64,000 bases of DNA from Thysanoteuthis rhombus (Eukaryota; Mollusca; Cephalopoda; Oegopsida; Thysanoteuthidae), in the NCBI GenBank assembly GCA_963457665.1, contig OY735213.1, forward strand, positions 56,054,293 to 56,118,292, given 5' to 3'. Of the stretch, positions 53,342 to 59,794 are shown one piece after another (position 1 is the first letter of the stretch; each line of letters begins with the position of its first letter). The position numbers and the translations under genes are program-made. Under the pieces are notes generated by a model. The model had not been told where the DNA came from, ran no database searches, and was given only the letters and a program-made list of their open reading frames with translations.

Positions 53342-53576
53342 TCTCCTTTACAAAGTATTCTCCTGCAATATTATATATTTACCTGACTGATTCCATTCTG
53401 TTAATTATTGTTTCTTCCAGATTGCCTCCTCGGTAAGGCCACCCCCAATACCTGAAAATCTATCGCCAGGTGTACGGGATGTGATGCTGCGCTGTCTGGA
53501 AGTCAAGTCTGAAGACCGACCTGCGGCGAAAGAGCTCCTTACGCATCCTGTTTTCATCCAACATCTCACCCGGTGA
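22329..53576 (+). CDS. MAP3K1: MAP3K1 (MEKK1) orthologue, 16 exons from SWIM finger to stop; 5' end not found
   Basis: The gene encodes a cytoplasmic MAP kinase kinase kinase that also carries E3-ligase-type zinc fingers. In animals MAP3K1 feeds the JNK and ERK pathways through MAP2Ks. Sixteen exons join to 3399 nt (1132 residues plus TGA) with every phase matching: 22329-22445, 23331-23479, 27852-27973, 29042-29123, 30583-30700, 32354-32596, 33763-33884, 35399-35490, 36537-37802, 38661-38830, 46035-46226, 48324-48486, 49960-50091, 51654-51796, 52644-52775, 53421-53576. Numbered from the first visible codon, the order is SWIM 2-12, RING 98-145, TOG-like about 185-490, disordered linker about 490-770, UIM-like 785-800, kinase about 861-1125. 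The length matches human MAP3K1 from its SWIM finger onward. The first visible codon continues an open frame from an upstream exon, so the N-terminus is missing. Assignment rests on my recognition of the family; exon borders are read from the sequence. Confidence 0.95.
22446..23330. other. MAP3K1 intron with strong CT-rich tracts
   Basis: Intron between the SWIM exon and the next. 22470-22680 and 23035-23165 are almost pure pyrimidine on the + strand. No transposon ORF is seen. Confidence 0.8.
23331..23479 (+). CDS. MAP3K1: MAP3K1 exon (SWIM-RING linker)
   Basis: The exon is 149 nt, follows TTTCCGCAG, ends before GTGAGT, and leaves two bases of a split Gly codon. It starts [12 protein letters not shown], matching the VESLFQKYHSRR-type start of the family linker. 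A Lys/Glu-rich charged stretch ([18 protein letters not shown]) then leads into the RING. The linker is shorter than the vertebrate Ser-rich one. Confidence 0.9.
23740..24010 (+). repeat. Dispersed repeat family 4, copy 1 (intron 2)
   Basis: CAGTCAATAATTGAACAACT, AAGAATAAATATGGTC and GGATAAATTCTATTTATGAC occur in order, as they do at 62150-62410. Same orientation, unclassified. Confidence 0.7.
24765..24812. repeat. (TA)n microsatellite
   Basis: About 48 nt of TA repeat in intron 2. Others in this intron lie at 26057-26122 and 26313-26354. Confidence 0.95.
25300..25680 (+). repeat. Dispersed repeat family 2, longest copy (intron 2)
   Basis: Runs from CACCATAGACTCACAAATGA through CACCTGACCAACCAGCCAAG, CTTGAAATTTGCATGAGTCC, TATGGTCATTTTGAACTAAC and TAATTAGTTCTGATAC to ATTCATTTATGCGAGGTAC. 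It defines the family order. Confidence 0.75.
26380..26610 (+). repeat. Dispersed repeat family 2 copy (intron 2)
   Basis: Contains GTAGCCCAGTAAATGGCCTG, CTTATGGTCATTTGGAACCA and CCAGTTCTTGTACATGAAC in order; diverged from the 25300 copy. Confidence 0.55.
27540..27835 (+). repeat. Dispersed repeat family 1, abutting the RING exon acceptor
   Basis: Contains GCAATCACTGTCCAACAAAA, TTATTCATTGATCACC, ACATGGCATGCTGCCAGAAG and terminal GTGACTAACCAAACATG. It ends less than 20 nt before exon 3, so the branch-point region appears to be repeat-derived. Confidence 0.75.
27852..27973 (+). CDS. MAP3K1: MAP3K1 exon (RING finger, first half)
   Basis: The exon is 122 nt, follows TCTTCTGCAG and ends before GTAAGT; both end codons are split. 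It encodes [17 protein letters not shown], then LNGC and LHHHC, the first ligand groups of the RING. The upstream 3' splice region abuts a dispersed repeat ending in TGACTAAC (see findings). Confidence 0.95.
28230..28570 (+). repeat. Dispersed repeat family 8, copy 2 (intron 3)
   Basis: Counterpart of 8290-8620, with CCCATCAAAAGACAGCT, AACCATGCAAGGAGGAGAAC and TTGTTCAGATCTTACTG in the same order. Confidence 0.65.
29042..29123 (+). CDS. MAP3K1: MAP3K1 exon (RING finger, second half)
   Basis: The exon is 82 nt, between TTTCAG and GTAAGT. The split codon T|GG gives Trp at the RING position where Trp is typical. It supplies the final ligand pair CPIC, followed by RTKWKSK, closely like the vertebrate LICPLCRSKW. 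RING ubiquitin-ligase activity is known in the family; the ligands here are complete. Confidence 0.95.
29222..29468. repeat. Large foldback hairpin in intron 4
   Basis: The left arm holds TAGGCTGGGTACCC, GCAGTGAATAAATAAATTAA and CAGAATAAAGAATGAGT. The right arm holds TTATTCTTTGTTCTG, TTAATTTATTTATTCACTGC and AGAGTACCCAGCCT. Arms of about 110 nt pair with few mismatches around a loop near 29340. The outer ends (ACTATCAACCTTTTATC, and AGATGAAGGTAAATAGTAGC) are weaker pairs. Confidence 0.85.
30583..30700 (+). CDS. MAP3K1: MAP3K1 exon (linker to TOG-like domain)
   Basis: The exon is 118 nt, with acceptor TGTATAG and donor GTAAGC. It completes an Asn codon and ends in phase 0 with ARPWIQ. That corresponds to the AEPWIQ that opens the TOG-like helical region in vertebrate MAP3K1. 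The first part is Ser/Pro-rich and poorly conserved. Confidence 0.9.
30835..31050 (-). mobile_element. LINE reverse-transcriptase C-terminal fragment (intron 5)
   Basis: The reverse strand is open for about 63 codons: [20 protein letters not shown], then [16 protein letters not shown] and [12 protein letters not shown]. This is the typical distal end of non-LTR retrotransposon ORF2 (AGH..R, LLxW, D.gl...M.DR..W). It is 5'-truncated and antisense to MAP3K1. Confidence 0.7.
31050..32353. other. Remainder of intron 5, AT-rich
   Basis: T homopolymers at 31950-31992; no exon or element recognised. Confidence 0.6.
32354..32596 (+). CDS. MAP3K1: MAP3K1 exon (TOG-like domain, part 1)
   Basis: The exon is 81 codons, phase 0 at both ends, between TTACAG and GTGAGT. 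Conserved blocks are [13 protein letters not shown] and [16 protein letters not shown], which match vertebrate LFSRNWNVREMAL and [16 protein letters not shown]. Human MAP3K1 is known to hold a cryptic tubulin-binding TOG domain here. The paralogue-specific Gly/Ser insert of vertebrates is shorter. Confidence 0.93.
32690..33420 (-). mobile_element. Mariner-family transposase remnant (intron 6)
   Basis: On the reverse strand, [20 protein letters not shown], then [20 protein letters not shown], resembles the mariner/SETMAR helix-turn-helix region (F..F..GD.sl.D.pR.GRP...). Further along, [19 protein letters not shown] (33003-33037 and just below) matches the mariner catalytic block HP.YSPDLAPSDYHLF. 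Frames are broken and much of the middle is deleted, so it is inactive. Confidence 0.75.
33763..33884 (+). CDS. MAP3K1: MAP3K1 exon (TOG-like domain, part 2)
   Basis: The exon is 122 nt, after TGACTGCAG and before GTCAGT; two bases of a split Arg codon remain. It reads [15 protein letters not shown], then [21 protein letters not shown], corresponding to vertebrate KTLRAMLVYTPCHS and LLQPVVDTILVKCADAN. Confidence 0.93.
35399..35490 (+). CDS. MAP3K1: MAP3K1 exon (TOG-like domain, part 3)
   Basis: The exon is 92 nt, between TTTTCAG and GTAAGT. It reads [17 protein letters not shown], then GELAVGREI, matching the vertebrate [28 protein letters not shown] block closely. It ends with one base of a split Gly codon. 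Confidence 0.93.
35810..36132 (+). repeat. Dispersed repeat family 1 copy (intron 8)
   Basis: CTTGCATACAGGTCACACGA, AATGGAGCTAGAGAATG, GATTACCCCTTATCCCAATG, GCTGCCGAAAGACGTTAG and GATGACTAACCAGACTCG are in family order. A second copy follows in the same intron. Confidence 0.75.
36285..36495 (+). repeat. Dispersed repeat family 1 copy just before exon 9
   Basis: GTGCTCACTTGTTTTT, GCGATCACTGCCCATCAAAA, ACGGCATGCTGCCAAAAGAC and terminal TACTGAATTACTAAGCAGAC. It ends about 40 nt before the exon 9 acceptor. Confidence 0.75.
36537..37802 (+). CDS. MAP3K1: MAP3K1 exon (TOG-like C-terminus and disordered linker)
   Basis: This is the largest visible exon (1266 nt), after ACCACAG and before GTAAGA. 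Its first ~140 codons finish the TOG-like region ([19 protein letters not shown], then [14 protein letters not shown]). The remaining ~280 codons are a low-complexity linker rich in Ser, Thr, Pro and Asn, with many S/T-P sites (for example [16 protein letters not shown]) that could be phosphorylated by proline-directed kinases. The human counterpart is also a single long disordered exon. Sequence conservation in the linker is low, so it is assigned by frame and position. Confidence 0.95.
37857..38085. repeat. Head-to-head SINE-tail foldback (intron 9)
   Basis: 37857-37965 is the reversed tail of the tRNA SINE (AAGAAAATGGGGCTGCT at its inner end). 37974-38085 is the same tail forward (TTTCTTTAACTGTTTATTCT...CAAATAAGTTTCTATATAAT). 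The tRNA-like heads are missing. The two ~105-nt arms can pair; the structure starts about 55 nt after the exon 9 donor. Confidence 0.75.
38661..38830 (+). CDS. MAP3K1: MAP3K1 exon (UIM-like segment)
   Basis: The exon is 170 nt, after TTAATTAG; the donor GTAGGA is weaker than those of other exons. It encodes [19 protein letters not shown], then PLVPGL and [11 protein letters not shown]. These correspond to vertebrate EEEEALAIAMAMSASQ, PIVPQL and EDIIIIQQDTPE. The acidic-Ala-x3-Ser pattern fits a ubiquitin-interacting motif. A 7.2 kb intron follows. Confidence 0.9.
39338..39763. mobile_element. Mariner-like MITE, copy 1
   Basis: Left end GTTCGAAAAGTAATTACGTA (39341-39360) is matched by right end TACGTAATTACTTTCCCAAC read in reverse. 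The length is about 425 nt with no usable ORF. A shorter relative lies at 50152-50502. Confidence 0.65.
41348..42975. mobile_element. hAT-like nonautonomous element, 1.6 kb
   Basis: Left terminus CAGGGGTGCCGGAA; right terminus TTCCGGCACCCATT, so GGGTGCCGGAA forms an 11-bp inverted pair. Flanks AGGATTTA and AGGGTTTT could be a diverged 8-bp target duplication (6 of 8). The short open frames inside show no transposase motif. Confidence 0.5.
43158..43435. mobile_element. hAT-type MITE with perfect 8-bp target duplication
   Basis: Begins CATAGGCGTACG and ends CATACGCCTATG, giving a 12-bp terminal inverted repeat with one mismatch. TGTATATT occurs immediately on both sides (43150-43157 and 43436-43443). 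The 278-nt interior has sub-terminal G-rich/C-rich tracts. The 85-residue frame over 43117-43374 is incidental. Confidence 0.8.
43510..43572 (+). repeat. Polypurine (GAAA)n tract
   Basis: About 60 nt of A and G only, arranged as AAAGAAAG units. It follows a small palindrome (CCCGCCCCAATGGGCGG). Confidence 0.9.
45566..45632 (+). repeat. Perfect 29-bp direct duplication with 9-bp spacer
   Basis: 45566-45594 and 45604-45632 are identical (CTAGTAAATAAAATAGCC... to AGAGAC), separated by GGCCGTGCA. It runs directly into a tRNA-like segment. Confidence 0.9.
45630..45695 (-). repeat. tRNA-like SINE head (reverse)
   Basis: The reverse strand has the B-box-like GAGTTCAAGTCTC and upstream AGTAGTAGAGCACTG. 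Only a head fragment is seen and no cloverleaf can be closed. Confidence 0.5.
45740..45932 (+). repeat. Dispersed repeat family 1 copy (before exon 11)
   Basis: AACTGCCAGCATGGGTTT, GTGATCACTGCCAAAAAAAG, TTATTCATTGATCACCC, ACAGCATGCTCCCAGAAG and GAGTGACTAACC in order. It ends about 100 nt before the kinase start exon. Confidence 0.7.
46035..46226 (+). CDS. MAP3K1: MAP3K1 exon (kinase N-lobe, glycine loop and VAVK lysine)
   Basis: The exon is 64 codons, phase 0, between GAACAG and GTAAGC. After a Ser/Asn-rich lead it reads [20 protein letters not shown], then TLMAVKQ. The GxGxFSSC loop with Cys at the usual Val position is characteristic of MAP3K1. The catalytic Lys is residue 890 of the visible protein. 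Confidence 0.96.
46290..46790 (-). mobile_element. RTE/LINE ORF2 C-terminal fragment (intron 11)
   Basis: The 122-residue reverse frame reads [20 protein letters not shown], then [38 protein letters not shown] and [14 protein letters not shown]. This is the standard RT C-terminus of endonuclease-RT elements common in invertebrates (YGxETW, ERxML, WxGHVAR). It is 5'-truncated and its end is also degraded. Confidence 0.88.
47025..47075 (-). ncRNA. Hammerhead-ribozyme-like core of a Penelope-like element
   Basis: On the reverse strand: CTGATGA (47056-47062), then an 8-bp stem II (GTACAACG with CGTTGTAT, loop GCTGAAA), then GAAA (47029-47032). This is the ordered hammerhead core CUGAUGA - stem II - GAAA. 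Stems I and III are not convincingly closed. It lies downstream of a GIY-YIG fragment of the same strand, where Penelope-like elements are known to carry hammerheads. Confidence 0.55.
47150..47248 (-). repeat. tRNA-like SINE head within the PLE region
   Basis: In reverse: A-box-like TAGTGTAGTGGTTACAGC, an anticodon-arm-like CAGACAAATTACTGC, and a T-arm CTAGGTTCAATCCTAG whose stem pairs perfectly. The acceptor stem does not pair. It lies between the GIY-YIG end and the hammerhead-like motif. Confidence 0.65.
47310..47630 (-). mobile_element. Penelope-like element GIY-YIG fragment (intron 11)
   Basis: The reverse frame reads [20 protein letters not shown], then [37 protein letters not shown] and [13 protein letters not shown]. 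The YTGET...R..EHRKAV pattern plus the terminal SI....W.P is diagnostic of PLE C-termini. It is better preserved than the copy at 2170. Confidence 0.85.
47930..48090 (+). repeat. Dispersed repeat family 1, partial copy (intron 11)
   Basis: AACCAAAACTGTCACC, GAGAGAAATGACTTATCGCC, CAGCATGGCCTGATGCCAAA and ATAGTTTCAATAAT in order; diverged. Confidence 0.55.
48324..48486 (+). CDS. MAP3K1: MAP3K1 exon (kinase alpha-C helix and hinge)
   Basis: The exon is 163 nt, after TTTTGCAG and before GTACTT. It encodes [14 protein letters not shown], then [20 protein letters not shown] and FVEWMPG. The alpha-C Glu lies in TEEIRMM. Direct copies of an RTE-like repeat lie in both flanking introns. Confidence 0.96.
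48700..49000 (-). mobile_element. Second RTE/LINE 3' fragment (intron 12)
   Basis: ACATAGACCTTCCCCAGGAT and TTCTTGCAACATGGCC recur from 46300-46500 in the same order and orientation. It is a diverged relative of the intron 11 fragment, with the reading frame decayed. Confidence 0.75.
49610..49870 (+). repeat. Dispersed repeat family 2 copy (intron 12)
   Basis: AATCACTGTAGCCCCACAAG, CCCGACCAACCAGCCAAGTG, CTTGAAAATTTGCTTGAGTC and CTAGGCACCATTTTG match the long copy at 25300. Confidence 0.7.
49960..50091 (+). CDS. MAP3K1: MAP3K1 exon (kinase helices D-E and catalytic loop)
   Basis: The exon is 132 nt, after ATTTTCCAG and before GTAAAA. It encodes [14 protein letters not shown], then [19 protein letters not shown] and HRDLKG. 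The catalytic-loop His, Arg, Asp and Lys are all present. A mariner-like MITE begins about 60 nt after the donor. Confidence 0.96.
50152..50502. mobile_element. Mariner-like MITE, copy 2 (intron 13)
   Basis: Left AGTGTTTGGGAAATAATTGC is the approximate inverse of right GTACGTAATTATTTTCCGAG. The interior GCTGCTGTCATTGATA and CCTCACTGGCATTTGTTTTT match 39650-39730. A 61-codon open frame (50157-50342) may be transposase-derived but is not clearly recognisable. Confidence 0.6.
51280..51375 (+). repeat. tRNA-Val-like SINE head (intron 13)
   Basis: A-box-like GTAAGGGTTAGTGCATC, anticodon region ACCTCACATACAG and B box CAGGTTCAATTCCCAATATG. The reverse element at 63370-63535 has the same plan, with CTCACATGCAGAAGGTCAC, very like tRNA-Val(CAC). 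Confidence 0.7.
51654..51796 (+). CDS. MAP3K1: MAP3K1 exon (DFG and APE, activation segment)
   Basis: The exon is 143 nt, after TATTCAG and before GTAAAG. It begins [24 protein letters not shown] and continues GTGAGEF-type activation-loop residues to [11 protein letters not shown]. The activation-loop Thr in LLGTIAF is conserved with vertebrate MAP3K1. Intact Mg-binding Asp (DFG) and APE indicate an active kinase. Confidence 0.96.
51890..52310 (+). repeat. Dispersed repeat family 6, copy 2 (intron 14)
   Basis: Ordered matches to 13590-13990, including GTTTAGCTGACCTGAGG, GGTCCCATTGGAAACCAC and GTGGCCATAGCTCTAGCTGC. Confidence 0.65.
52644..52775 (+). CDS. MAP3K1: MAP3K1 exon (kinase C-lobe)
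   Basis: The exon is 44 codons, phase 0, after TTTTTAG and before GTAACT. It encodes [19 protein letters not shown], then [11 protein letters not shown] and SNHLALIFR. It matches the family subdomain IX-X sequence nearly residue for residue. Confidence 0.96.
52880..53135 (+). repeat. Dispersed repeat family 5 copy (intron 15)
   Basis: Repeats ATACCTTGAATAGTTCAGG, GTAAGACCTTGAACGGTGC-like and ACTAATCAAGGTATACC blocks of 12395-12985. The first half is itself duplicated. Confidence 0.7.
53283..53339. repeat. (TA)n microsatellite 80 nt before the terminal exon
   Basis: TA repeats directly upstream of the last acceptor region; length variation here would change branch-point spacing. Confidence 0.9.
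53421..53576 (+). CDS. MAP3K1: MAP3K1 terminal exon (kinase end and stop)
   Basis: The exon starts after TTCTTCCAG and ends with TGA at 53574-53576. It encodes [20 protein letters not shown], then [23 protein letters not shown] and a short QHLTR tail. The vertebrate protein also ends a few residues after HPVF, so the C-terminus is complete. Confidence 0.96.
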   Translation: MASSVRPPPIPENLSPGVRDVMLRCLEVKSEDRPAAKELLTHPVFIQHLTR

Positions 53577-54339
53577 CATTAAATTCATGCACTAGCAATG
53601 ACCTCCATACCACCAACCCACCCATCCTTCCCCTGCTACTATTACTACTGCTTGCTGGACATGCTGTACCTCAGTCACTACTGCACTGGACAGCGGACAA
53701 CTATGTATCTTACAAGTCCTTTGTCCACTGCATACACGATGTGAATGACAAAAGAAACGAAAAACGTTTTTTTCTATGAAATATCGACTCTTGATGAGAG
53801 GCAATGCTTTCCTAACAATTTTTGATAACTAAATACATAAGTGTATGTGTGTGTATGTGCATAATTACACACACACACACACACACATACACATATATGT
53901 ATATAAAATGCATACATACACGCACACACATACATATATTTATCATCTTTTTTTTCTATGTTTGTAGTCGTTCAGGAGAAAAAGATTGTTTGTCAACAGT
54001 TGTTTCGAACTTATGCACTGCTGATTTCTAGGATGGGTTTTGGTGGGAAAAAAAATATTTATATAGATTCTTGAAAAAAATATAATTTTCTACATTTTTA
54101 TATGATTTACACTGAGAAAAAAGAAATTGGAATTTAATATTTTACATAAAAACAAAAAACAAAAAAATAAGAATTGACGGAAAAGAAGTGTGATTGGTTT
54201 TTTTTTTTTTTCAATTAACCTTAGAAAAATCTATATAGAAAAAGAATTTTTGTCTGAGTTTCAGAGATTAGAAATCGTCATTAATATAGACAGATTTACT
54301 TGGCCTAGCGTCCTTGTCTTGATGCTCATGGTTACATTT

Positions 54340-54720
54340 TGGCCGTTATACCTTTCGGCCTCTTCAGTTGTCTGTCATTGTTGGTAACCATAAGGGAACG
54401 GTTAATCATATCTAATAACCTGCCTGGCAGTTGTGAGTTCAATCCCTGAGCCAGGTAGTGCAAAAAATTTGTAGTCTGGTTCAGTGGAAGAGGCAGACAA
54501 ATAACATCACAAGAACAAATTAACTCAGAAGAATTAACCAGTATGAGATATCCCCTGGCATGGACAATGCAATGTGAACAATCTACCCATGTAGATTGAA
54601 TAAAGGGGTCGGTTCAAAATCCTCAGAAGGTTACCAACTACAAAAGACATCTGGAGAAGTCCAGATGGTACAACACCCGAAACCCTGTGACTGTAACAAC
54701 CAAGACGAGGACACTAGTCT
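54340..54720 (+). repeat. tRNA-like SINE in the downstream flank
   Basis: GGGAACGGTTAATCATATC followed by the B-box-like GTGAGTTCAATCCCTGAGCC, then a longer unique body to about 54720. No paired acceptor stem. Unclassified body. Confidence 0.5.
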
Positions 54721-54964
54721 TTGTGAATCAGTATATAAACAAGTCCAAGAGAAAAATAAGTTTTTTTTCTAGTTTTCTTTTTCCTTCCTTCTTGGCTTCT
54801 TTAAATCTCTTACTTACCTTATCAAAGGAGGTTCATTTATTTTCCTATAATACTTTAAAAGAAGTATTGAATTTTTTCCCTCCTATTCCAGGCTCCGGGC
54901 TGGGATCGATCATTTTTTGTCTTTTTCTTTTACTGAATACAAGGAAGATTTTTTTTTTCCCCCA

Positions 54965-55350
54965 TATAGAAACCATCAACATGAACTGTCACCAAAACTG
55001 TCAACATAGGTTTCTTTCAGTTTTCAAATTGGTCTGGCTGGCTATGTATGTCTCATGTATACAGGCCACACCAATGGAACTAGAGGACTGAAAATTTGAA
55101 CGTTTCCTCCATATTATGTCTATAAGAAAATTTTGTTTTTGGTTCTTGGGAATTCCCACGCTGAATAGGATTTCTGATGAATTGAACCTCGAGTTTATGT
55201 CCGCATTCTTTTCTGAAAATTCAGACTTTTTTATTGAATGCGAGATAAGCAACTTATTCGTTGATAACCCCTTTTTCCAATTTTTAATTGATCACCCCCA
55301 ACATGGCATGCTGCCAAGAGAGGTTGGTCACGTGATGGTTTCTATTGAGA
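54965..55350 (+). repeat. Dispersed repeat family 1, near-complete copy
   Basis: ACCATCAACATGAACTGTCA, GGTCTGGCTGGCTATGTATG, CACACCAATGGAACTAGAGG, GATCACCCCCAACATGGCAT, GCTGCCAAGAGAGGTTGGTC and ATGGTTTCTATTGAG. With the copy at 13991 it defines a family length near 380 nt. Confidence 0.8.
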
Positions 55351-56139
55351 CATGTTCTTTTTTTTTTCTTCTAATTATCAAATTTTCAATTGAATTGAAA
55401 ATTGTGGTCTACAAGTGCCTTCTCCAATATATGGGAAGATCATATCTTCCTTTGATCAGCCATTTGCTAATGTATTTTCTTACCAATACACTCACTAATA
55501 AGTCTACTTGATTCTATCATAACTTGTACAGCTGTTGTGGTTATGCATATTTGTAATATTTGGGAGATATGTAAGGTCCAAAAATGGTTTTTTCTTCAAG
55601 ATTTAAGAAAGGCTAGCTATACGAGATTATAGTTTCAATATTTGCATCGTGCAGATATGAAACAGTCCACCTAATGGAATAGTATGTTCCAAAAATGCGG
55701 ACTCTTTCAAAAGTAGCCTCGATAAATATTGGGATGAACAGGAGATTCTTTACAACTACAAACCTGTTCCAGACAATATCACTCAGCTATGCTAAGAATG
55801 TTACTTTTGAAAAGTGAATTCTATCTCTAAGATTTCCTTTCATATGATCATTACGGATGCTTTTTATGGGATCTTTTCAATCTATTGCCAATATTTAAGC
55901 CTTTTTTGTGTGTCTAGTGTAAATTACAATCAAAGAGAAAAAGAACTTTTGTTCTCTGTGTGGCAGTAAATCTATCAATTCATTCTTGACTCGTGTAGCA
56001 TAGGGCCACAACTCCTCAGCTGTGGTCTCTGTAGCAAGTAGGGTTTATCGAGTGGGGTTGTTAGTCCCACACCCAAACCCTTAACATTTACCCAGTCTTG
56101 GGTGACTACCAAACTATAGCTTACAGGGCTAAAAAGTAC

Positions 56140-56310
56140 AAACTGCTCTATTTACCTATGGGTTAGTGGATCGATGCCATTCCCAAGGGCATCAGTGCAA
56201 AGTGAGCGTAACCAGCCTCGGCAAAAAGTAAAATTTCGGTCCGCCTATTCTGATTTCCATGCCAGTATCTGTTACGCCACTCTGCACCTCCATAAATCTT
56301 ATATGGGAAC
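56140..56310 (-). repeat. tRNA-like SINE family Y, reverse copy
   Basis: Shares GGTTAGTGGATCGATGCCAT, CCAAGGGCATCAGTGCAAAG and TTTCCATGCCAGTATCTGTT blocks with 59920-60050. Confidence 0.6.
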
Positions 56311-57804
56311 TCAATTAAATTATTTGGTATAATACACAGACTTTTATGCATAAGACTTGATAGTTTTTCAAGACAGAATACGTTGATACATCAATTGGAA
56401 AAGCAAAAACTGCAGTCTATCTATTTTCTAAAAGTTATCACTTGATTTTCTTCTGTCCAATTCGCACAAGTCTTGATCTTCATCTGCTGGAAATAATTTT
56501 TACCCTTTGAAATCCTGAAACAAACAACTTTAATCTCCACCATGATCTGTCTTTGATATAGATGTAGTTTTTTTTTTTTTTTGTTTTTTTTTTTTGTTTC
56601 TTTATTTTTTTTTCTATTTCACTGTTTGGTCATTGCCATTCGTCAAGAGAAGATAATTTTTTTTTTTTTTTTAAATAATTTCGGAATTTGAAAAAAAAAA
56701 AAAAAAAAGAGAGTGGTTTCATTGTAAATTTTTTTCTTCTTTTTTTTGGAAATTTCACTGCTGGATTTTTAATCAGTGACATTTTGAAAAAGAAAAAAAA
56801 AACCAAAAAAATCGGTCCAACCAAAAAGAAACGAACTGAAAGACTGAAGGATGAATGAAATGAAAAGTAAGATAGCATTTGTTGGGAACAAAAGTATGAA
56901 TGCAAACTCATAAGCCATCATTCCAAAAGTAGTTGCAAAACAAAAAAAAAACACTTTTTTTATGTACATAGAGATTTATATATATATATATATATATTTA
57001 TTTTGTGTTGTAAATGACTGAGTGATCAAGTGGGGGGGGGGGAGGGTAGAACATGGAAGGAAAAAGAATTCAAAATCAAAATCCTGAGACATAACGCAGG
57101 AAAAGTGCCCAAATAAGAAACACGTGATTATCTTTATTATTTATTTTTATCAGATGAAATATTGTGAACCATTATTATCAAATTTTTTTTTCTTCTACTG
57201 CTATTTTCCTCCAGCTTGACTTTTTCCTTGTTGTTTTATATCATTACTTGACTTGGGTCGTCGATCCAAGGCAAGGAATAAACGGGGTGGATCATAAAAA
57301 TAGACTAAGCTGTACGCCAGACTCTAACACATCATTCGCCGAAAGTTTATCCTCCATTTTTCAGATCTGCCCTGATTACTCACTGCCATGGGCATCCACT
57401 GCCACTCTTCTAGGGAGGGGCAAAGGATACATTCGGGGGTCGGGAGAAGGACGAAAGGATATATTTATTTGGGAGGAAAAAAGATATATTCTGTTGTTGG
57501 TAATCAGGTAAGGGACTTGGGAGTGCCTACGCTGTGACTCGTCCTGAGCTATCACTGTTCATAGTGACCCCTAGATCCCTGGCCTCATAAGGTTCCAACT
57601 TTCAACCTACCTTTGTCCTTGTCGAGAGAGCCATATCCAGGAGAGGGGAAATGCCCCGTTTGCTCCCCCCCCCCCTAGCTGACATCCATTGGTCGATGGC
57701 CTGAGTCAAGATGGGATATGAAATAACTAAAAAGTCAAGATGAAGGAAAATGGTAGTAATAAGAAGAAAATTGATAATAACGAATCACGTGAGGCAAGCA
57801 AACG

Positions 57805-57862
57805 TTCCTTCTCCTCCCCCTCCTCCTCCTCCTCCTCCTCCTCTTCCTCTTCTTCCCCGCTA
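57805..57862 (+). repeat. (TCC)n microsatellite
   Basis: TCC/TCT triplets read directly; the overlapping 60-codon frame yields only poly-Ser and is not credible as a gene. Confidence 0.9.
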
Positions 57863-58150
57863 CAAATCACCTCACCTCATCAGCATCACATCACCGATAA
57901 CGTTTTCTTGATGAGAAAATAAAACTGATTTTTAATCAAACAGAAAAACAAAAACGTCTTGACTCTCCCTTGACTTGCTTGAGACATTTTTTAAACAACA
58001 AGAAAAAAAAAGACATGGTTTTTGTTTCGAAATTCCCACTTTTCACACATCATGTTCACCCAAAACAAGCATTGTAATCTAATTTGTATGTACTTACCTA
58101 AGTATGTATATATATGTTGGTATGTGTGCGTGTGCATATGTATTTTAATG

Positions 58151-58240
58151 TGTGTGTTGTATATTTAATGTGAGTGTATGTGTGTGTTGTATATTTAATG
58201 TGAGTGTATGTGTGTATTGTATATTTAATGTGAGTGTATG
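58151..58240 (+). repeat. 30-bp tandem repeat, three units
   Basis: Units start at 58151, 58181 and 58211; each contains GTATATTTAATGTGAGTGTA. Units 1 and 2 are identical, and unit 3 differs by one base in its first half and at its end. Confidence 0.9.
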
Positions 58241-59794
58241 GGTTCCTGTAAAGGTAGCTTCACCAATTATCTCCCTTGGCCTATCAGACACGTGACCTTC
58301 ATAACCCTTTCTCACCTATCATATTCCTGTCATGTAATAATGCAGGTATTGTTTTTTTTTTCTTTTTTTTCAAATGTTGTTTCTGCTACTACTACTGCTG
58401 TTGTGTCTTGCAGAATAAGAGGGTTTTTTTGTTTATTTTTAATTTTTTTTTTTCATCTATCTTTCTTTTTTTTTTACTGTTATGGCCTTCCCCCCATCCC
58501 ACCATCTCCCATCAAATCTGGATTCTCTCATCAACAAAGAAAAAGTTTTCAATTTTGAAATTACTGAATTTTTTTTTTTTTCAATTTATAGATTTTACAT
58601 AGAAAACTAAGGAAAATAAAAAGAATTCTGAGCACCTTAACATGGAAATTCTATAAGAGACATTGGTATAAACTTATTTCATTCATTTGATTAATTGAAA
58701 TTGACATATATATTCATATTTTTTATCAAAAAAAAAGAGAGCTTTCTTAATATTCTGAAAACTGAATTCTTTTCAACATAAACTCTTGGACATATCACAA
58801 CAGTGGTTTGTCATTGTTTCACAATGGTTTGATACTGATTTAATTCTAAAATCAAGAATTTATTCCTGAGAATATTAATAAGCCTCACTTACCTGGCATT
58901 GGAGACCAGCATGGAAACCCACAATCTATTTCTATATCTATGAATCAGTCACAAACTTTTCTTTTTAATTGGTTCTTGAAAATACCAGCAATTTATAAGT
59001 AGTAAGAAGAAAAACATTAAACTGAATACAAAGTAGTCTAAGTGGTACAAACCCTGCTCGTATAAGAAAAAAATTGGTTATTGGTTGACCATTCACCTTT
59101 TATTGTTTTAGATGGATTCTAAAAATAGTCAACTTTTATGCATAATATTTATTCAAGCAATTCACTCTTATTTCCTGAACGGTTATTATGATATCTTCAG
59201 GTAAACAAGTAACTTGCATAAAGTGTTAAAAACAAAAAAGTTAACTTGAAGCTTTCTAAGTCTGAGAAAATTGGTTGATAATGGCCTAATAATTACTTTA
59301 CAAATATTATGCAGAGCTGATGGAAGATTTGGTGAGGTTAACAAGTTGTACATGTACCTGGATGCATGTGTGTGTATAGTATATATTGATATATACACAC
59401 ATATAGACAAACATGTATTAATTCATAGACATGGTCAATGCCTAGGCATTTAGATGTGTGCTTCAAATGAGTGAGTGTTGATAAACACTTCTGGTAATTT
59501 GATAAAGAAGTGCAGATTATTATTTAGTAACGTCTTATGATATCCAAACTCAATGAGGAATTTATTTGCAAATAATTTGAAGGGATAAGTAGTGGCAAAA
59601 GTCACTATCAACCTCTTGAATCTTTTCATTCTTCGACCAAACCCTGGAGGAAATCTAGATAATCTTCTAGTTTGGTGTCCAATTCTATTCTTTCATCTAA
59701 TTTAGTGTCCTTTTCTCATACACTACATCTATATCCATAGTTTTCATTGGTTATTTGGTTCATTACACTTTCATCTGGTTGGTACAAGTCCTGG

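Larger units (their letters stand above)
53577..58650 (+). other. Probable 3' UTR / downstream flank of MAP3K1
   Basis: After the stop the sequence is noncoding: CA/TA microsatellites (53860-53940), long T and A homopolymers (56565-56800), a TCC-rich stretch (57805-57860) and a 30-bp tandem repeat. AATAAA occurs near 54599, 57918 and 58616, but A-rich context makes none decisive. A tRNA-like SINE (54375) and a family-1 repeat (54965) are inserted. Where transcription ends cannot be settled from sequence. Confidence 0.35.

Noticed and set aside
53822-54031. Short ORF after the stop codon
   Set aside because: It is built from CA/TA dinucleotide repeats and lies in the probable 3' UTR.
57740-57922. 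Possible poly-Ser small protein
   Set aside because: The frame is an artefact of a TCC microsatellite, with no conserved flanks or splice support.
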